The notes beneath the pieces were generated by a model. The model was not told the DNA's origin. It searched no databases and saw only the letters and a program-made list of their open reading frames with translations. Positions 55,849-64,000 of a stretch of DNA of 64,000 nt are shown here, piece after piece (within the stretch, counting starts at the first letter, position 1; every line of letters begins with the position of its first letter). The stretch comes from Ciborinia camelliae (taxonomy: Eukaryota; Ascomycota; Leotiomycetes; Helotiales; Sclerotiniaceae). Made by a program: the position numbers and the translations under genes. Location of the stretch: positions 275,785 through 339,784 of the forward strand of contig JANPYM010000012.1 of the NCBI GenBank assembly GCA_025890175.1, given 5' to 3'.

Positions 55849-58800
55849 AAAAATATTATAAAAACGAAAATAATTATTACAAACAAAAATATTAAAAAAT
55901 TTGTATAAATAAAAAAGCTAATTATGAATTTAAAAAAATATATAAAAATAAAATTATTTATTTTAATATTATTTATAAATAATAAAAACAATATTAATTA
56001 AATAAAGGAAAACAAATTTTATAATAAAACTAAATATATTAATATTAGATAATATTGTATCAAAAATAATATAATAAATAAAAATAAATTTAAAATATTT
56101 TAAATAATTAATTAATTTTAATCAACTCTTTTATTTATTATATAAAAATAAATTTAAATATAAAAAAAAGATAATTATGTTTAAAAAGAGTTCAGGTATT
56201 TTTGTATTATAATATAATTATATTATATAATACAAAATAATTAAATTTTATTACAAAATACTAAATATTATAATTAAGATTATTATAAAAATTAATAAAA
56301 TCTAAAATATAATTTAATAATTATTAATTATAAAAGAAATATTAAAAGTTATATTATTATATTATATTTATTATAATAATATAAATAATCAAAATTATTA
56401 AGATTTATCTTATTTTCTAATATAACTTAGTTTTCTCCAATTATACAATACTTTTTACCTACTTTACAATTCCTATATATAGCTTTAATCTATACAATAC
56501 AATATACTACACATTCAATAATTGTATATACAATTAAAGCATATTATTTGCGATTATTTATATTAAACAATTATTAAATTAATATTTCGTATAATCTTTC
56601 TTAACGGTCCAACTAGGGGTTCTATATAATACTCCTATAGTTCTAATACGGTTCTAATATCTTTACAAGATTCTAATATTATATTTAAGGTATTAATATT
56701 ATATTAATATTTTTATAATAATATTAAAACCCCTAAATCAATATTAAAACCGTATCAATACTTTTATAATAATATTAAAATCATACTATAACCGTATTAA
56801 TTTCAAATATAATATTTATACCTATATAAAAACAATATTTAAATATAAAAACAATATTTAAATATAAAAACAATATTTAAATATAAAAACAATATTTATT
56901 TAACAAATAATATTAAAGATTTTTATACCATACCAAAAATTTCTTTATTATATCAAAAATTCTAATACCCTAAATACAATATCTTAATAATTTTAGTACC
57001 CCTATAACAATATTTTCAAGATTTTAATACCCTAAATATAATATCTAAACAATTTTAATATTTTTTACCTCTAAACTTAAATAATTTAAATTTTTTTTTA
57101 ATAATATTGTAAAAATATTGAAAAAAAAAATAAAGTTTTTAATTATATATTAAAAAATATTTTATTTATTTTTAAAATAAATAAATATTAATATTTTTTT
57201 ATATATAATAACAAATTTTAGTTTTTAAAATTTATTTTTAAAATTATTTAAATAATTTTATATTAATATATTAGCCATGCTTTTTTTTAATATAAAAAAA
57301 TTATTAAAATCAAACACTTTATCTTTACCAAAATTATTTTTTGGATTTCTCGATCAAATTTAATATATATTACTAATATTTTGTTTTACTCCTAATCCAC
57401 AAAATACATTCTAAAATAATTATTTAACAACTAATAATATTAAATTAATAAATATTAAATTTAAAACTATTTTTAATTTTTATTTTATTATAAAAAATTA
57501 CATTTCAAATCTTATTACACATTTTTTATTATTTATCAAAATTAAATTTGAAATCGAATCCCCCCTAATCTTTTTATCACCCCCCTTATTTTTAACATTT
57601 ATAAATTTAATCTATAAAAATATTTTTTTTTATACTATAAATTCCTTACATTCCTTTTTTATTTATATTTTTTTTTTATCTTTTTTTTTTATCTTATTAT
57701 TTCTTTTTTTAATCTTATTACTTTTTTTCTTTTATTTTATCATATATTCCTTTTTTTTCTTTTTTATTATTATTTTTTATTGCTTTTCCATTCTTTTATA
57801 TTTTTTGATTATTATTATTTTTTTTTTCTTTTTTTTCTTTTCTTTTTTCTTTTACTTTTTTTTCCTTTTTTTCTTTTTTTTCCCTTCATTTTTCTTTTTA
57901 TTTGTTTATTATTTAAATCCTTATTATATTTATTCAAATCTTTATTAATTAAATTATTCGAATTATTTGAAATTTCGATTATTAATTAATATTTTTTTAA
58001 ATAAAATAAAGATTTTATAATTTTTTAAAAAGAAAAACTAATAAAAATATATTTTTTATTTGTTTTATTTTTTGCTTTTTGAATTATTTTGTTTTATCTA
58101 CCACGAAAAATATCGATTTGATAGCGAAATTTTTTAATTATAATATTATCAAATTTTAAGAATATTAGTAATCGATTATATAAATTCTATAATATTTTTT
58201 TTTTGTTAAAACTTTTGAATATAATAATTTTAATATTATCTTTACAATTTTTATATATAAATTCGAATAAATTATTATATAATATTAATAAAAATTAATT
58301 CTTAAATTTTATTTAAATATTACAAAATATTTTTCAAATTTAAATAAAATCCAATAAAAAATAATATAAAATAATTAAAAATAAAAAATAAATTGATATA
58401 TTTATTTTAATAAAAATATATTTTCAATTTATAAAAAAAATTTATATTCAAATAGTTTTATATATAATATTAAATAATTTTAAATATAATAATATTGAAC
58501 ATTTTTTAAATAAAATATTTTATTTATTCTTTATAAAATATAAACTTAACTTTTCGCTTAACTTTTATTATTTAAATTATATACTTTTATTTAATAATTA
58601 ATTTGTATATTTAAAACAAATTATATAAAAAATAAAAAAAAATAAATTACAATAATTTTAATTAAAATTTTAAATTTATATTTTTTAATAATATTTTTAA
58701 AATAAATTTGAATTTTTAAATACAAAAATTTATTTATATTCAAAAATTCAAATATTTTATAAATAACAAAATTACAAAAATTTAAAATTATAAATTTAAA

Positions 58801-59779
58801 AAATAATTATTTTTTAATTTTATTAATATATTTATATATAATAAAAATTTAAATATTAATAAAAATTAAATTTTAATATATTAAATTTATTTATTTATTT
58901 ATAAATATAATTATTTCAATAATTTTACTAATCTTGCCCAATTTAATTTTTTAATTATAATAAAAAGATTTATTTAAATTTTTTATTATTATTATTAAAT
59001 ATTTTTTTTTCAAATATTGACTAATTAAATATTATAAATTTCTTCCTTTTTATATTATAAAACATTTATATTTTTTTTAAACATTTTTATTTTTTTTATT
59101 TCTTTTTTTATTTTTTCATTTTTTTTATTTTATTATTTATTTTTTATACTTTTTTATTTATTTTATATTCTTTTATTTTATTTTTATATATTCTATTTTT
59201 TATATATTATTTATTTTATTTTTTTATTTTCTTTTATTATTCTTTTTTAATTATTTTTTTTATATTTATTTGAATATCTTTTTTATTATTTAATATATTA
59301 TTTTTAGTTTTATTTTTATTTAAATTTATATTAAATATATTTTACTTTTATTAATTATTTTTTACCTATCTTTTTTATTATAAATATAAATTTTTAAAAA
59401 AAATAAAAAATAAAAACAAAAATATTTAATATATTAAAATCATTATTTGATTTATTTATATCTTTTTATTTATTATTATTATAGATTTATAATAATTATA
59501 AAATATTTGATTTTGATATATTAAAAAATAGAAATATAGTTTTCGATGTATTAAAAAAAGAGATTATAAATTTGAAAATTATTTTAAATAATTAAAACTT
59601 TTGAAAAATTTCGAATTTTTATTATTATATATTATTAATATATTTTCAATATAAAATTTTTAAATTAAAAATATATTTATATAAATTTTTTAAATATTAA
59701 AATTTAATTATTTTTATTATAAATATAATTAAAAATTTCAAATATTTTATTAAAATTATTAATATAATAATTTATAAAA

Positions 59780-59810
<31 letters not shown>

Positions 59811-62800
59811 TAATTATAAAATTCTTAATTATAATTTTAATATTATTTTAAAATAATTTATTCATTTTATTACAATTTGAAACAAATTTTGAAAACATTT
59901 TCAATAAAAATAATATACACAACAATTTGGAAATTATAAATAATAAATTTTTTTTAATTTGATTTTCGTTATATTATTTGTATTTTTTTATAATTTATTT
60001 TTAATACATATATTATACAAATAATTAAAAAAAATTAAAAAAATTAATTAAAAATAATTTAAATTAAAACAAAAAAATTATTATAAAAAATATAAAATTC
60101 AAAATAAAGAAAAATAATAATATTATAAAATTTATAAATTATTTTATATTTTTTTATAAAAACTTTTATTATAAAAACAAAAATTATATTATTTTATATT
60201 TATAATATTATAAAATAATTATATTAATTTATAAATAATAATAATAATTAATTATTTTATTATATTTAATAATAAAAATTTATTATATATATTATATAAA
60301 AAATACCAAAAAAACTTTATATTAATTAATTTTTATTATATATAATAAAGATTTCCAAGATTCTATTAAATATTATTAAATACCAATAACAAATATATAT
60401 TTATTAAATTAATAATAATATTATTATAATATTTATTATAATAAATTGTTAATTATTATAATAAATAAATATTATTATTATATTATTTTTATTGTTAATA
60501 ATAAAAAAATAATCAAAAATTTTAATTAAATAATTATTTAAACTTTTTTATTAAAATATAATAAATTCAATTAATATAATATAATATTAAAAAAAATATT
60601 ATTCGATTTAAAGTTTTTAAAAAAATTAAATAAATAAATAAAATATTATATAAAGAATTCTTTCTATTTTTATTTAAATAATATTATTAATAAAATTGAA
60701 ATTATAAATATTTTATAAATATATTTTAAATTTAATATTCAATATTTTGTTTCGAAGTTTGGGTTTATAAATAAAACCATTTTGTTTATATATATTTGAA
60801 AATCAAAATATTATAAAGTAATTTATTTATAATTTAAAATATAATATTAATATTTTTTTAATATAAAAATATATATTATTTGTATAATAATTGATTAATT
60901 AATTTATTAATATTTTGACCTGATTGGGGTTAGAAGTTAGGGTTAGATTTATCCTATAAAGCATTAGCTTATTAGGGTCAATTATTATAATCCTTAGGCT
61001 TTATAGATTTTCAATATTAACTACTTAATTAATTAATTAATTAATTTATTTATTTATTAACTATAATATTATTTTATATATTTCATCTATACCTTTCTCC
61101 CTTATTTTTTATTTTCCTCTTTTCTCTCTTATTTATCTTTCTTTTTTTACCCCCTTTATATATATATTATTTAAAATTAAAATAAAAAGTTTTTATTTAT
61201 ATTAATTATTTTTTCAAAATTGAAAATAAAACTATTTTAAATATTTGCTATAAATATTTTTATCGAAATATAAATCATATAAATTATACTATACAAACTG
61301 TACAAACTAATATATAAACTATTGCAAGCTAATATAGCATTAAAAATTATATAATAAAGCATTTCGTAATTAAAACCTTTTAATATATGGTTAATTAAAA
61401 ATATTATATATATATATATATATATAATTATTAATATTATAATTTATTTTAATAATTTTTATATATTAAATAAATTATTAAATATTATTAAAAATATAAT
61501 TTTTTTATATAATATTTTATTTTAAATATAAAATCTATATAAAATAATAAAAGAATTATTAGATATAAAATTATAATCTATACTATAATATATATTATAA
61601 TATATAAAAATTAATATAATTAATATATTATAAATAATATAATTTTAATATAATAATATAATAGTTTTTATTATAATTATATTTTTATAATTATAAAAAA
61701 CTTTTATAAAATTTAAAAAATAAAAAACTATTTAAATATAAAGTATAATATATTTAAAAATCTTTGTTATATAAAAAAAATTAGATTTTAAAAAATTAAA
61801 TATTTTTGATAAGTTTTTTATCAATTGTATTATAAATCTTTATAAGTTTCAAATACTTTTAATAAACTTTTTATAAATTTAAATATAAACTTAATAACCT
61901 AAAATTTATTTCCGATAAGTTTTTTATAGATTTAATTATTAAACTATAAGTTTATAAAAATATTCCTGATAAACTTTTTAATTAATTATATAATTATTTA
62001 AAAAAGAAAATTTCTTTAAATTTCTTTTTTCGAATTATTTTTTAACAACTTTTTATTAATAAAAATTATATTAATAATATTTTGTATATAAAATTTTTTA
62101 TTGGAAAATATTTTTTTAACAAAATCAATTATATAATAAAAATCTATTAATAAAAAATCAATAAATATATAATTAAAATAAATTAATTTAAGAAAAAGGT
62201 ATATTAACTAAATTCTTTTTAAAGATTTTTTTTTATAAACTTTTTTAAAGCTTAATCTTTTTAAGAATATATTATTAATTCTAAAAAGCCTATTATTTCG
62301 ATTTTTAAGTCTATATTTATTATAATATTAATGTTTTATTTAAACCAAGTTTAATAATTATAATATTTTATTATAGGCATTAAATAACGCCGTAATATTA
62401 TTCTAATAATGTTGACTTATAGGTTTAGGCTTATAGGTATTGGATAATATATCTTAGTTAAAACTTTATTAAGCTTTATAATTTAATTAAAAATATAAAT
62501 AAGTTTGAAGAGACCTTTGATACACATAATATATAACAATTTTTTTATTTAAATAATATTATAGGCTTTTTAAACTATTTATATTTTTATTATAGAATTT
62601 TATTTTATATAAATTAAATATAATAGTTTATATAGTCTCTATTTTATATAAATAAAGCTTATTTTTGATTTTTTAGATTTTTAAATTTATAAAGATTAAA
62701 TAATAATCTAGAAAATAATTTATAATTATTCTAAATTATTTTTTAGACTTTAAAGTTTATTTAAAAAAACTTTTTTTCCTATTAACCCTAAAATATATTT

Positions 62801-64000
62801 ATTTTATTTTTAAAATCTTTTTAATTTATAAGAAAAATTATAATTTAAAAAGTAATTAAAAATTAATTACTCTTAATTATTTTTTAAACTTTAAAGTTTG
62901 CCTAAAAAACTTTTTTTTTATTATAAATAAATTCTTTTTTAATTAACATTATAATATCTTTTTTCTTTAAAATTTATTTAAAAAGACTTTTTTTTATAAT
63001 ATTAATTCTAAACTATAAAATATTTATAAAAGCTTTTTTTTGGAATTAATTAAAGTTTATAGTAATTTAATAATTTATTATTAGACTTTAATTAATTTTG
63101 AAAAAAAAAAAAAATTTTATAAAATTTATTTGAAAAAGTTTTTTTTATACAAATTTATAAGTTTTCAATTTTATAATATAATATATTTTTAATTTTCTTA
63201 TTAATCTTTTATATTTAGCCTTTAAATATCTATAAAATTATTATTATATCTTTTTTTAAAATATTATTTTTTGAATATCCTTAATAAGCCTTTTTTATTT
63301 TTTAAATTTCATTTTTTCAAATTTCATTAAATTTATTAATATCTTTTAAAAAAGTTTATCGGAAGTATTGCTATAAACTATTATGCTTATATTATATACC
63401 TACAAAAAACTCACCGAAAGTAGTTGAAATTTATAAAAACCTATAATAATAATACATATTTAAACTTTCTTTACCTTCCCCAATAAATATTTCCACTAAT
63501 TTATATTTAAATAATATTAATTATATAATAATATATATTTGAACTTTTTTTATCTTTTCCAATAAATATTTTTATTAATTTGTATTTAAATAAAATCAAT
63601 TATATAATATTAATATTTAATCTATAAAAATCTTTTTAAAAAAAATTATTAGATTTATAATTAAATTTATAAAAATATTATTAATAATATTAATTTATTA
63701 ATTTAAAATATTAAAAAATTATATCTTTATTTTTTTTTAAATTGATTTTTAAATGAGTATTTTCGTTAATTTTCAATTTTTTATATAGATATATAATAAG
63801 CCTATAAAACATTTATTAGAAGTTTTTTTTTTAAATTATTAGACCTATATTTAAATATATAAAAGATTATAGATAGTAATTTATAAATTTAAAAAACTAA
63901 AATACTAGTATATATATTTACATTTTATTAAATTTATTTTTCAATGAGTATCTTTAATAATTTCTAACTTTTTTTTATATTAATATATAGAATATAAAAA
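55849..64000. other. AT-rich isochore, no gene recognised
   Basis: More than 8 kb of A/T-dominated sequence with dense stops in all frames. Recognisable items are repeat A copy A4 (inverted, about 56405-56540), tandem AAAACAATATTTAAATAT units (about 56828-56900), T-rich tracts (57650-57900, 59040-59250), and an imperfect direct repeat near 63450-63600 (CCAATAAATATTT...AATTATATAATA twice). The small frames in it are low-complexity (for example a run of F and L around 57780-57989). I see no RNA gene. Confidence 0.75.

Noticed and set aside
57780..57989. 69-codon frame rich in Phe and Leu
   Set aside because: T-rich low-complexity DNA translated by chance; no start context, no neighbours.

Overview
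The window is nuclear DNA of a filamentous ascomycete (Pezizomycotina), probably a leotiomycete-type genome. Introns are mostly 48-90 nt with GT..AG ends and CTAAC/CTAAT-like branch sites. The gene set is typical of fungi. Long AT-rich tracts hold decayed retroelement LTRs whose differences are mostly transitions, as repeat-induced point mutation (RIP) would leave. The class-level placement is inference; no marker gene in the window settles it.

Region 1 (1-13.7 kb) is compact housekeeping DNA. It holds a secreted GH78-like glycosidase (-), the U2 snRNP HEAT-repeat factor SF3B1/Hsh155/Prp10 (-), Arp2/3 subunit ARPC2 (-), and, divergently from ARPC2, the small-subunit-processome WD40 protein Utp12/Dip2 (+). 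A coiled-coil hypothetical protein (-) is convergent with Utp12.

Region 2 (13.7-38.6 kb) alternates genes with long, microsatellite-rich intergenic DNA. Genes are an F-box protein (-), a 1424-residue transcription factor carrying Zn2Cys6-like clusters, a homeodomain, C2H2 fingers and a repeated C-terminal module (-), an RS-rich single-pass membrane protein (-), a CYSTM protein (+), a proline-rich/thioredoxin/transglutaminase fusion (+) and an APH-family kinase-like gene broken by a one-base homopolymer frameshift (-). A 188-bp solo LTR and an 804-bp inverted-repeat element sit in TATATC microsatellite between the F-box and transcription factor genes.

Region 3 (38.6-43.7 kb) has a 10-N gap flanked by two almost identical 1.73-kb segments, which looks like a false duplication of contig ends. 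The 3' part of a 666-residue conserved hypothetical gene is therefore present twice. A second 10-N gap at 15.0 kb has the same flaw on a 39-bp scale.

Region 4 (43.7-64 kb) is mostly gene-free and AT-rich. One island holds an Hcs1/IGHMBP2-type helicase (-, seven exons). The AT-rich flanks contain short-unit satellites, three LTRs of one family and a 129-bp LTR of another (four of these with recognisable 5-bp target duplications), and four copies of a degenerate repeat in a nested order that can be read from the sequence. From about 56.5 kb to the end I see no gene.

Exon structures were built by hand. In every multi-exon model the exon lengths sum to a multiple of three and the joined protein reads through the expected family motifs; the kinase gene does so only if one base is removed.
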